This document shows, in pieces, positions 1 through 7,205 of a stretch of 8,910 bases of DNA. Made by a program: the position numbers and the translations under genes. Source of the stretch: Saprospirales bacterium. Its GTDB lineage: Bacteria; Bacteroidota; Bacteroidia; Chitinophagales; Saprospiraceae. Below the pieces are notes generated by a model, which was not told the DNA's origin, did not search any database, and was given only the letters and a program-made list of their open reading frames with translations. How positions within the stretch are numbered: position 1 is the first letter of the stretch; every line of letters begins with the position of its first letter. Location of the stretch: positions 1-8,910 of the forward strand of contig DLXL01000331.1 of assembly GCA_003448025.1 (NCBI GenBank), given 5' to 3'.

Positions 1-88
1 CACCCAAACACTAAAACACTAAAACACTAAAACACTAAAACACTAAAACACTAAAACACCCAAACACTAAAACACCCAAACACTCCAA
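1..88. repeat. Octamer tandem repeat array (CACTAAAA / CACCCAAA)
   Basis: Eleven consecutive 8-base units run from the window edge to base 88. Seven are CACTAAAA (starting at 9, 17, 25, 33, 41, 49 and 65), three are CACCCAAA (1, 57 and 73), and the last, CACTCCAA at 81, is degenerate. On the minus strand the units read TTTTAGTG and TTTGGGTG. The array begins two bases beyond the stop codon (93-91) of the RlpA-like gene, so it forms that gene's immediate 3' flank. It probably continues to the left of the window. There are no unique spacers, so it is not CRISPR. The unit length is not a multiple of three, so slippage here would shift any frame read through it. Function unknown; a hypermutable simple repeat is the plain reading. 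Confidence 0.93.
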
Positions 89-90
89 AA

Positions 91-909
91 CTACATTTCT
101 TCCAAATTCACTACGAAACAGCCTTTATAACCTTTTTTTGCTGCGGCTTTTTGTTGTACTGCAGCCGCTTTAGCATCGAGGAACGGCCCCAGGATAACCC
201 TGTAGGTGCTTTTGTGATAATCTTCATCTGTCTCAATACTTACCAGCACCTGTTTGGGCCAACTTTCCTGCAATTTTTTCACCATCGGGAATACGTTGGA
301 AGCATCGTAAAGATTGCTTACCTGCACACCAAATCCTTCTTTTCTAGACCGTTGAATGTCCATAGCATATAGTTCAGAAGGCATTTTTACAGGAGCCGGA
401 GATGCAACACCAGGTTTCCGTTGTGTTGAAGGCTCCGGGTCGGAACTATGCTGAGCTGGCCGGGGCTGGCTGGAGGATAGGGGCTCAGGATTACCTGCAA
501 CAAGCTTAAGGCTGGCATCTGCATTGGCTGGTGTCCGTTGGCCGGCAGCTGTTTCAACCACCTCAATTTTCACCCTTGTTACACCATCCCGGATGAGCCC
601 TATGGCTTCTGCGGCGGCCCTGGAAATATCGGTTACATAACCTTCTACAAAAGGACCGCGTTCATTTACTTTTACTTCCTCGTACTTCTGATTGTCCTAC
701 CTGGTAACCCGAATAATGGTGCCAAAAGCCAGTGTTTTGTGGGCACAGGTGAATTTGGTTTTATCGTATATTTCACCACTGGCTGTTTTTCTGCCATGCA
801 AGGAATCAGCGTAATAGCTCGCTTTGCCTATTTCCTCCTGTAACAGAACGAAAGAGCTCAAGCATGAAATAAAAACAACAGTTAAAAAGGTATAAAGGGA
901 TGTGCGCAT
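91..909 (-). pseudogene. RlpA-like septal ring lytic transglycosylase with SPOR domain, interrupted by an in-frame TAG
   Basis: RlpA proteins cleave glycan strands lacking stem peptides at division septa; the SPOR domain binds denuded glycan. The frame has 272 codons from ATG at 909. Codons 1-24 are a hydrophobic export signal; Cys16 could be lipidated, but the hydrophobic stretch continues past it. The double-psi beta-barrel (DPBB) domain spans about 28-115, with GKASYY near 28-33 and AHKTL holding the expected catalytic His57. A Pro/Ser-rich linker (about 120-190) leads to a SPOR domain (about 192-270, GFGVQV to CFVVNL). Codon 71 is TAG (699-697), inside the barrel, and the same frame continues without another stop through the DPBB and SPOR domains. 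The usual NDRGPF motif reads NERGPF at 82-87, so the family's catalytic Asp is Glu83. A recent nonsense mutation, a sequencing error or readthrough are all possible. If the parts were made separately, the downstream piece could start at GTG 573 and would carry only the SPOR domain. Confidence 0.82.
697..699 (-). other. In-frame amber codon inside the RlpA-like gene
   Basis: The plus-strand bases CTA read TAG on the minus strand and fall at codon 71, between IIRVTR and DNQKYEEV. Both sides match continuous RlpA barrel sequence with no frame change. Many family members have Leu or another hydrophobic residue about here, and TTG to TAG is a single-base change (inference). The gene's own terminal stop at 93-91 is also TAG, which argues against reassignment of TAG in this organism. 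Confidence 0.85.
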
Positions 910-1052
910 GAGATCGAGCTTTAAGGTTTAGATGAAAAAAAGTCTTCAATATCGTTGGATGCAATCATTTCATTGTCGGCTACGTGCATTTTAACCAATT
1001 GAAAATCATTGCAAAACAAGGGTATTTTTTTTCATCAAACAAAATATTTTGG

Positions 1053-1060
1053 TACGTTTG
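1053..1060 (+). promoter_or_regulatory. Putative Bacteroidota -7 box (TACGTTTG) for the M1 peptidase gene
   Basis: TACGTTTG fits the Bacteroidota sigma-ABfr -7 consensus TAnnTTTG. It lies 23 bases before ATG 1084, implying a leader of under 20 nucleotides, which supports the ATG over the in-frame TTG at 1009. No clear TTTG -33 element is seen at the usual distance; the upstream region is a T-run. The rest of the 174-base divergent gap (910-1083) shows nothing recognisable, and no matching box was found for the RlpA-like gene. Confidence 0.5.
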
Positions 1061-1083
1061 CCGCACACACTTTCACATACGAC

Positions 1084-2961
1084 ATGAAACCACAGTATAT
1101 CGTTGGCTTGATCCTTATATCAGGCTTTTTTCAGGCAGCAGCACAAAAAACTACCTTGCCTTTCCCCAGAAATTTTGAAAAATCTTATGAAAAGGGCATC
1201 CGGAACTGGGATGGAACGGCCGGTCCGAATTATTGGCAAAACCGATCCGATTACCGAATCAACGTTTCACTCAATCCTAAAAAGAAGCTGGTTAGCGGAG
1301 ATGAAGAAGTAACCTATTTCAACAACAGCCCGGACACCTTAAAAATGATCCGTTTAAAGCTTCAGCATGATCTGTATAAGAAAGGAGGGCAGCGTGCAGA
1401 AGACCTGCCAGTAGCGGATATAACCGATGGCGTGAAAATATCCGGACTCCAGATTGATGGCGCAGCAGTTGCTACACAGGCACAACGCCGGCAGAACACC
1501 TTTTTAGATATCCGTCTGGCCAAACCACTGGCGCCAAAATCATCTTTGAAACTCAATATTGCCTGGGAGTTTACCATGCCTGCAGATGAAAATGCCACCC
1601 GAGAATGTATTTGTGATCCGTCTACCTATTTCATACCGTATTTCTATCCGGAAATTGCGGTATACGACGATCTGCATGGTTGGGCCAGCGCACCTTACAA
1701 TGGATTGCAGGAGTTTTACCATGATTTTTCCAATTATGAGGTGAATATCACCGTACCAGGAGGGTATCAGGTTTGGGCAACCGGAGAGTGGCAAAACGCA
1801 GCTGAGTTATTGCAACCCACCTATTTGCATCGTTGGGAAAAAGCACATACCGCTACAGAAGTAATATCCATTTGTTCGGAGGCTGAAATGAAGTCCGGTT
1901 TGGTATTGAAAAAAGCTAAAAAGAACATCTTCCGCTTCAAAGCTACCGAGGTGCCTGACTTCACCTTTGCCGTCAGCGATCATTATAACTGGGACGCAAC
2001 CTCCGTGATAGTGGACGACAAAACGGGCAGAAGAACCTTTGTCAGCGCCGCTTATGATACCAAATCAAATGATTTTAAACGGGTTGCCCGTATTGCCGCT
2101 GATGGTATCCGCTTAATGAGCACCTGGCTTCCAGGCTACCCCTTCCCCTACCCTTGCCTCACCGTTTTCAATGGAAACGATGGCATGGAATATCCCATGA
2201 TGATCAATGATGCGAGTGTATCAGATGATTTTGTCACCGGACTCACCGTACATGAAACAGCACATACTTATATGCCCTTTATGATGGGCATTAATGAGCA
2301 GTATTATGCCTGGATGGATGAAGGCTGGGCCAACTTTTTTGATCACTTTCTGGCAGACAGCCTGGAACATAAAAGCTCCGGCATATTTGGAGCCGGAGGA
2401 TTCGGCAATGATTGGGAACTCCCTCCCATGGTTCCTTCCAGAGCAATGGATAGTCGCTCCTATGGATTTGCAGCATATACCCGACCACAATTGGCTTATG
2501 TACAGCTCATGGATATGTTAGGATATGAAACCTTTCACAAGTGCCTTACCACGTACATGGATCGATGGAAAGGCAAACATCCCGGGCCCTATGAGTTTTT
2601 CAATACCTTTAATATGGTTTCAGGTAAAAACCTCGACTGGTATTGGAAACCGTGGTTTTTTGAATTTGGATATCCGGATTTGAATCTGACAATCAGCAAA
2701 ATGGATAATGCGGCTACCGGTGCCAGCTATGTTGCCTATATAAAACGTGTGGGCCTGCTACCCGTACCCGTGAACCTTGAGGTGGAGTATAGCGACGGAA
2801 CCAAAGAGACCTTTTACAAAACTGCGGAATGTTGGAAAAACTCCGATCAACAGGTAGTTCAAATCCCTTTGGAAAAAAATAAAACCCCTGTAAAAGCCAC
2901 CCTTGGCGGCAAAACCATTCCAGACTCCCGGCAGAAGGATAACCTTTGGAAATTGCCATAA
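1084..2961 (+). CDS. Exported M1-family zinc metallopeptidase (aminopeptidase)
   Basis: This 625-residue protein is a gluzincin aminopeptidase, expected to trim N-terminal residues from peptides in the periplasm. The zinc site is complete: HETAH at residues 390-394 and, 18 residues on, Glu413 in DEGWANFF, the standard HExxH-x18-E arrangement. The exopeptidase (GAMEN-type) motif appears as GMEYPMM at 367-373. Tyrosines at 460 and 465 (YGFAAYTRP) lie where the family's transition-state Tyr is expected. The N-terminus is a Sec signal, with a hydrophobic core from about residue 6 and probable cleavage after QAAAQ near residue 21. No T9SS sorting tail is present, so a periplasmic location is likelier than secretion. 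ATG 1084 is chosen because the signal peptide begins there and a -7 box lies just upstream; starting at TTG 1009 would bury the signal. The gene stands alone, divergent from the RlpA-like gene. Confidence 0.93.
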   Translation: MKPQYIVGLILISGFFQAAAQKTTLPFPRNFEKSYEKGIRNWDGTAGPNYWQNRSDYRINVSLNPKKKLVSGDEEVTYFNNSPDTLKMIRLKLQHDLYKKGGQRAEDLPVADITDGVKISGLQIDGAAVATQAQRRQNTFLDIRLAKPLAPKSSLKLNIAWEFTMPADENATRECICDPSTYFIPYFYPEIAVYDDLHGWASAPYNGLQEFYHDFSNYEVNITVPGGYQVWATGEWQNAAELLQPTYLHRWEKAHTATEVISICSEAEMKSGLVLKKAKKNIFRFKATEVPDFTFAVSDHYNWDATSVIVDDKTGRRTFVSAAYDTKSNDFKRVARIAADGIRLMSTWLPGYPFPYPCLTVFNGNDGMEYPMMINDASVSDDFVTGLTVHETAHTYMPFMMGINEQYYAWMDEGWANFFDHFLADSLEHKSSGIFGAGGFGNDWELPPMVPSRAMDSRSYGFAAYTRPQLAYVQLMDMLGYETFHKCLTTYMDRWKGKHPGPYEFFNTFNMVSGKNLDWYWKPWFFEFGYPDLNLTISKMDNAATGASYVAYIKRVGLLPVPVNLEVEYSDGTKETFYKTAECWKNSDQQVVQIPLEKNKTPVKATLGGKTIPDSRQKDNLWKLP

Positions 2962-2978
2962 GCGGACAAAAAAAACTA

Positions 2979-3024
2979 TTTGACATTAATCCAAATAAAT
3001 ACAGCGGAGTTTACATTTGTCAAA
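2979..3024. promoter_or_regulatory. Promoter region of the imelysin cluster: TACATTTG box flanked by an inverted repeat
   Basis: TACATTTG at 3012-3019 matches the Bacteroidota -7 consensus TAnnTTTG and lies 45 bases before ATG 3065. A TTTG at 2979-2982 is too far (29 bases) to be a standard -33 element. TTTGACA at 2979-2985 and TGTCAAA at 3018-3024 form perfect 7-base inverted arms separated by 32 bases; the right arm overlaps the end of the -7 box. No recognisable Fur box is present. The -7 box is moderately supported. An operator role for the arms is speculative, because such short arms can arise by chance. Confidence 0.4.
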
Positions 3025-3064
3025 ACTTTCTACTCAAACGCTCACCCATTAATACCGTTTTACC

Positions 3065-4222
3065 ATGAAGTTCAATCTTACCCTGCTCTTGTGGGCTATC
3101 GCCTCCTTTTCTTTTTTTGTTTCCTGTGGTGATAGTAAGATCAATGATTTTGAGGTGCAAAAAAAAGAAGCCCTTACCCATTACGCCAATTTGGTAAAAG
3201 CATCTTATGACGACACCTATCAGGCAACCCTTACATTGAAGCTGGCTATTGACGCGTTCGTAGCCAACCCAACGGAGGCCGGATTTCAGGCTTGTAAAAC
3301 AGCCTGGCTTAATGCACGCAATCCTTATGGCCAAACAGAGGCCTTCCGCTTTTACGCCGGTCCGATTGATGATGCAGATGGTCCGGAAAGTTTGATGAAC
3401 GCCTGGCCGATTGACGAAAATTTCATTGATTATGTGTCTGGAATGTCCAATGCGGGACTGATTAATGACCCCGCCACCCATCCTCAAATCAACAAAAACG
3501 TATTGATTGCTTTGCATGAATTGTTTTCAGAAGTGTCCATTTTTACCGGATGGCATGCTATTGAGTTTTTGCTTTGGGGTCAGGATTTGAGCACAACCGG
3601 TCCGGGCAACAGGCCATTTACCGATTATATTCAGGGCTCTGGCGGTACAGCAGCCAATCAGGATCGCAGAATACAATACCTTCAGGTGGCGAGTAATTTG
3701 CTCATGGAGCATCTGCAACAAATGCAGGCAGAGTGGCAGCCCGGAGCATCCTTTCCGGAGGACTTGATCAACGGAAAAACGACCGGCGAAGCTTTGGGAT
3801 TGCTGTTTTTTGGTCTTCGGGAATTTACCATCACGGAAGTAGCCGGTGAAAGAATGTTTGTAGCCATTGATACAAAAGATCAGGAACATGAACATTCCTG
3901 TTTTGCAGATAATACCAATGCCGACCTTTTGATGAACCTCAAAGGCATCAAAAACGTATATTTTGGAACCTACCAGCATACTGATGGCACGGTGTTATCC
4001 GGAAAAAGCTTAAGCGATCTGGTATTGTTGGTAGATAAATCCAAAGACGATGCCGTTCGCGCTGCCTTCCTGGATGCAGAAACCAAAATGAATGCTATCC
4101 CTGCACCATTCGATCAGGCTATTTTGAACAACAAAGATTTGATCGAGGCAGCCATAGCAGCAACCGAAAACCTCGGTATGCGACTGGCAGAAGCCGGAAA
4201 GGCCATTGGGGCAGAGTTTTAA
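3065..4222 (+). CDS. Imelysin-family (peptidase M75 / IrpA-like) lipoprotein
   Basis: Imelysin-like proteins are helical envelope proteins linked to bacterial iron uptake; despite the M75 peptidase name, their biochemical role is unsettled. The 385-residue product carries the signature GxHxxE as GWHAIEF, with Gly162, His164 and Glu167, followed by LLWGQDL. The upstream family block FRFYAGPIDDADGPES, then NAWPIDENFIDYV, is also typical. The N-terminus is a lipoprotein signal with lipid-accepting Cys21 (FFVSC, then GDS), so it should be anchored in a membrane facing the periplasm or surface. The −3 residue is Phe rather than the usual Leu. It is first in a cluster, with the DHOR start 17 bases after its stop. 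That adjacency is a known conserved pairing and supports a joint iron or redox role (inference). Confidence 0.92.
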   Translation: MKFNLTLLLWAIASFSFFVSCGDSKINDFEVQKKEALTHYANLVKASYDDTYQATLTLKLAIDAFVANPTEAGFQACKTAWLNARNPYGQTEAFRFYAGPIDDADGPESLMNAWPIDENFIDYVSGMSNAGLINDPATHPQINKNVLIALHELFSEVSIFTGWHAIEFLLWGQDLSTTGPGNRPFTDYIQGSGGTAANQDRRIQYLQVASNLLMEHLQQMQAEWQPGASFPEDLINGKTTGEALGLLFFGLREFTITEVAGERMFVAIDTKDQEHEHSCFADNTNADLLMNLKGIKNVYFGTYQHTDGTVLSGKSLSDLVLLVDKSKDDAVRAAFLDAETKMNAIPAPFDQAILNNKDLIEAAIAATENLGMRLAEAGKAIGAEF

Positions 4223-4239
4223 CCCACACTGTTTACATT

Positions 4240-5643
4240 ATGGAACGCTGCTTCCCCCTCTTGTTGGCCTGTGTTATCTTTTTTCAGGCCTGCAATCCTG
4301 AGGATCCAACCGGCATTGCCGATGTTGAAACTGACGAAAAGTTTACAGGTGGCAAAAATGGCACTACACTCGACTTTAGTCAGAATGCCTTTGGAGGTCA
4401 GGTACAGGGCATGACCTCGGAACAAAGAGGTTTCTTTGTCACAGGAAACTCTTTTTTTCGATCAAACTGGATCACGGCGCCAGCCTCCGTTCAGACCCTC
4501 GACGGATTAGGACCATTACTTAATTCCGCTTCTTGCGGCGGCTGCCACTTTAAAGATGGGAGGGCGCAACCGCCTGCTACACCGGAAGAGGCCCTCAACG
4601 GATTGCTATTTCGGCTAAGTATTCCCGGGGTTGCAAGCAATGGAGGTCCTCTTCCTGAACCAGTGTACGGCGGACAGTGGCAAGACAAAGCCATATTGGG
4701 TGTTCAATCAGAAGGGAAAGTACAGGTGAGCTATCAGGAAATGGCAGGTCAATATCCTGATGGCTCTGCCTTTTCTCTAAGAAAACCCATTTACAACTTT
4801 ACCGAATTCAATTACGGTTCGTTGGCTCCAGGCTGGATGTCGTCTCCCAGAATAGCCCCTCAAATGCCTGGCTTGGGATTACTTGAAATGGTTCCCGAAC
4901 AAGATATTGTGGCCTGGGCAGATGAATCCGATTCCAACAGAGACGGAATTTCAGGCAAAGCCAACATGGTTTGGGATGAAGAGAAACAACAGCAGGCTTT
5001 AGGCAGATTTGGCTGGAAGGCGAATCAGCCCAATCTGGTCCAGCAAACAGCAGCAGCGTTTAACGGCGATATTGGGATAACCAGCAACCTTTTTCCTGAA
5101 GATCACTTCACCCCATCCCAACAGTTGGTTTATCCCAATATCCCCAATGGCGGTCAACCGGAAATTCCGGATGATATTCTTCAAAAGGTGGTTATTTATA
5201 CCCAAGCATTGGCCGTTCCGGCCAGGCGTAACCACGACGACCCGGAAGTGTTGAGAGGAAAGTATCTGTTTAAAGAGTTGAACTGTTCAGGCTGTCACCG
5301 GCCAACACTGAATACCGGAACAGGTGGCCAGATTGCAGCCCTGCGGGAACAAAAAATCTGGCCTTATACTGATTTGCTTTTACACGACATGGGCCCTGAT
5401 CTTGCAGACGGGCGTCCTGATTTTTTAGCCAATGGCTCTGAATGGAGAACAGCACCTTTATGGGGATTAGGCCTGATACCGGTGGTCAACGGACATACCT
5501 TTTTATTACACGATGGCCGGGCGAGAAACGTGGAAGAAGCCATCCTTTGGCACGGGGGTGAAGCAGAAACCTCCAGAGAAGAATTCAAAAAGCTCAACAA
5601 AACCGATCGGGAAGCGTTAATCAAGTTCATAAACAGTCTTTGA
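4240..5643 (+). CDS. Di-heme oxidoreductase (DUF1111/DHOR, MauG/CcP-like) lipoprotein
   Basis: This is a 467-residue member of the DHOR family (DUF1111, 'thiol oxidoreductase'), distantly related to di-heme cytochrome c peroxidases and MauG. Two c-type heme sites are visible: CGGCH at 99-103 and CSGCH at 349-353. An acidic DESDSNRDGISG segment at 228-239 resembles the family's conserved DxDGISG region and may bind Ca (inference). Near the C-terminus is the characteristic block HDGRARNVEEAILWHGGEA. The N-terminus is a short lipoprotein signal ending at Cys18 (FFQAC, then NPED), placing it in the envelope, as heme attachment requires. Its start is 17 bases after the imelysin stop, consistent with one transcript. 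The electron donor and substrate are not evident. DHOR next to imelysin is a recurrent neighbourhood associated with iron acquisition. Confidence 0.93.
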   Translation: MERCFPLLLACVIFFQACNPEDPTGIADVETDEKFTGGKNGTTLDFSQNAFGGQVQGMTSEQRGFFVTGNSFFRSNWITAPASVQTLDGLGPLLNSASCGGCHFKDGRAQPPATPEEALNGLLFRLSIPGVASNGGPLPEPVYGGQWQDKAILGVQSEGKVQVSYQEMAGQYPDGSAFSLRKPIYNFTEFNYGSLAPGWMSSPRIAPQMPGLGLLEMVPEQDIVAWADESDSNRDGISGKANMVWDEEKQQQALGRFGWKANQPNLVQQTAAAFNGDIGITSNLFPEDHFTPSQQLVYPNIPNGGQPEIPDDILQKVVIYTQALAVPARRNHDDPEVLRGKYLFKELNCSGCHRPTLNTGTGGQIAALREQKIWPYTDLLLHDMGPDLADGRPDFLANGSEWRTAPLWGLGLIPVVNGHTFLLHDGRARNVEEAILWHGGEAETSREEFKKLNKTDREALIKFINSL

Positions 5644-5682
5644 TAACCATAAAAGAAAACCCTCACTAAAACATTCCATACC

Positions 5683-7179
5683 ATGCATGTACGCTACACC
5701 TTAGCAATCAGCCTTTTGCTTTTTTCTGCCGCGGTAAATGCGCAAAAAGTGGTTAATAATGTGATTGACCAAACGAATATCAGTTTGCGTGGCGGAGTTA
5801 AGGAAGTTGGCAAAGTCACACTTTCCGCTCCGGGGCCTGGCAAGGTCATCGTGCGTTTTGACGGGGTCTGTTATTCATCGCCCGGTGACCGGATCATTTT
5901 GGCTGCCAGCAATACGCTTGGCTGGGGTATGAATGATGGATGCGTGGAGTTGGAGTCTGCCAGTGATGAGATCAACAGCAATACATTTTCGCATACCCGG
6001 GCCTACGATGTTCTGGCCGGCGACCATAGTTTTTACGCCGTTGCAGAGAATATTTTTGAAACAGATGGCTCAGGTATAGCGTCTATTTCTGGCCATTTAA
6101 CGGCTGAATGGTATCCGGAAGAACCAGGAAAGCCATTTGCCAGGCATATCGGATTCTTTTCCGAAAACATACCTGTGGAGGGAGGCCCTGTACCCTTTAA
6201 TATATTGACTATTAACGCCCCGGAGGCCGGTAAGGTACTGGTACGTTTTGATGGGAAATGTGTTTCCAGCTATGGCGACCTCATGTACTTCGCAGCCAGT
6301 AATAACCTTGCATGGACGAATTATGAGGGTAGTACCAGCAATGAAGTGATTGATAATGATCTGAACAGATTCTCTTTTTCCCATGCCCGTGTGTATGATG
6401 TATCAGCGGGCAACCATAGTTATTATGCCATCGCTGAGAACTTTTTTGAAACCTATGGAAATGGTTTCGCATCCATTTATGGTAGTTTAACCGCTGTTTA
6501 TTATCCCAATTCTGCGTCGGCAAAGCTCTCCTCCGTTCCGGTCAGTACACCTTTTGGGGTGAATATTGAAGGTCCTGCAGCCACCATGGTGCAATCCACG
6601 GTGAACGCACCTGTTGCAGGCAAAATGGTGGTCAATCTGGCTGGTACCGGAATTGGCAGTTTTGGCGATAAAATCAGGATTGGCGTAGCCAACACCCAAA
6701 CATGGGAGCCACTTGATGGAAGCATCACCTTCAGGCCTTACAGCTCTGATCTAAACAGAACCTCTTTTTCGCATACCCGTGTGTATGATGTAGCGCCGGG
6801 CAATCATACTTACCATGCCAATATTCAAAATATTGAACACTTTGAAGGAAGTGGCCTGGCGGTGGTATACGCTAATTTGAACATCGAATTTTTCCCGGAT
6901 GGAAGTGTAACAACGGTTGAGCCAATAATGCTCCAGAGTGTTCTGGTATACCCAAACCCTGCCACAGATTTTGTGCAGGTGGAAATACCAGATCTGATGG
7001 CTGAAGAAGCTCAGTTCCAGTTGTTTGATCAGGCCGGCCGATTAATCCACACCCGGCAAAAATCAGCTTCAGAGCCTTTGCAACAAATTCGTTGGGATTT
7101 GAGTACGCTTCCAGGTGGCATGTACTTCATTCAGGTCAAACATGATTCCGGGATCATTGTCCGGAAATTCATAAAGTGA
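5683..7179 (+). CDS. T9SS-secreted protein with three 130-residue repeats of an unrecognised domain
   Basis: The 498-residue product starts with a Sec signal (hydrophobic core about 6-16, probable cleavage after VNAQ near residue 21) and ends with a type A T9SS sorting domain. That tail, about 418-498, includes YPNPATD at 423-429, the WDLSTLPGGMYFIQV segment and a basic end, RKFIK. It should therefore cross the outer membrane and be released or surface-attached. Between the two lie three tandem repeats in 130-residue register: S/TFSH at H104, H234 and H364, and the second His at H115, H245 and H375. Each repeat has a GKvxVrfdG strand, an SxGDxI turn, the SFSHxRxYDVxxGxHxyxA block and a GSGxA segment before YP or FP. 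Cys63 and Cys193 are equivalent; repeat 3 has Gly323 there. The pattern suggests beta-sandwich domains (inference). I do not recognise the domain. The gene follows DHOR by 39 bases on the same strand, so co-transcription is plausible. Ligand binding or adhesion is possible but unproven. Confidence 0.85.
   Translation: MHVRYTLAISLLLFSAAVNAQKVVNNVIDQTNISLRGGVKEVGKVTLSAPGPGKVIVRFDGVCYSSPGDRIILAASNTLGWGMNDGCVELESASDEINSNTFSHTRAYDVLAGDHSFYAVAENIFETDGSGIASISGHLTAEWYPEEPGKPFARHIGFFSENIPVEGGPVPFNILTINAPEAGKVLVRFDGKCVSSYGDLMYFAASNNLAWTNYEGSTSNEVIDNDLNRFSFSHARVYDVSAGNHSYYAIAENFFETYGNGFASIYGSLTAVYYPNSASAKLSSVPVSTPFGVNIEGPAATMVQSTVNAPVAGKMVVNLAGTGIGSFGDKIRIGVANTQTWEPLDGSITFRPYSSDLNRTSFSHTRVYDVAPGNHTYHANIQNIEHFEGSGLAVVYANLNIEFFPDGSVTTVEPIMLQSVLVYPNPATDFVQVEIPDLMAEEAQFQLFDQAGRLIHTRQKSASEPLQQIRWDLSTLPGGMYFIQVKHDSGIIVRKFIK
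5752..6900 (+). repeat. Three in-frame 390-base coding repeats
   Basis: The repeats cover roughly 5752-6120, 6142-6510 and 6532-6900 and are in register at a 390-base offset. Repeats 2 and 3 remain similar at DNA level: in 6361-6430 versus 6751-6820 I count 58 of 70 identical bases, including a shared GTGTATGATG. Repeat 1 is more diverged. This suggests internal duplication, with the 2/3 copy newer or homogenised by conversion. Confidence 0.85.
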
Positions 7180-7205
7180 GGTAAATAGCAATTGTTCAAA
7201 AGCAG

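Noticed and set aside
1..88. Octamer array as CRISPR or a G-quadruplex
   Set aside because: There are no spacers between units, and the minus strand has only three separated GGG runs, one far from the others, so neither structure is supported.
1009..1083. Possible earlier TTG start of the M1 peptidase, adding 25 residues
   Set aside because: It would place polar sequence before a clear Sec signal, and it lies upstream of the TACGTTTG promoter box. ATG 1084 fits both.
3020..3979. Long open frames on the minus strand opposite the imelysin gene (about 165 and 150 codons)
   Set aside because: They are low in recognisable features and lie wholly antisense to a well-supported gene, so they look like frame shadows.
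5663..5672. CACTAAAACA before the T9SS gene, resembling the octamer unit at the window start
   Set aside because: It is a single copy in A-rich intergenic sequence, so chance is sufficient explanation.
7180..7205. Bidirectional terminator between the T9SS gene and mtgA
   Set aside because: Only the 6-base palindrome CAATTG is present, with no GC-rich stem and T-run.
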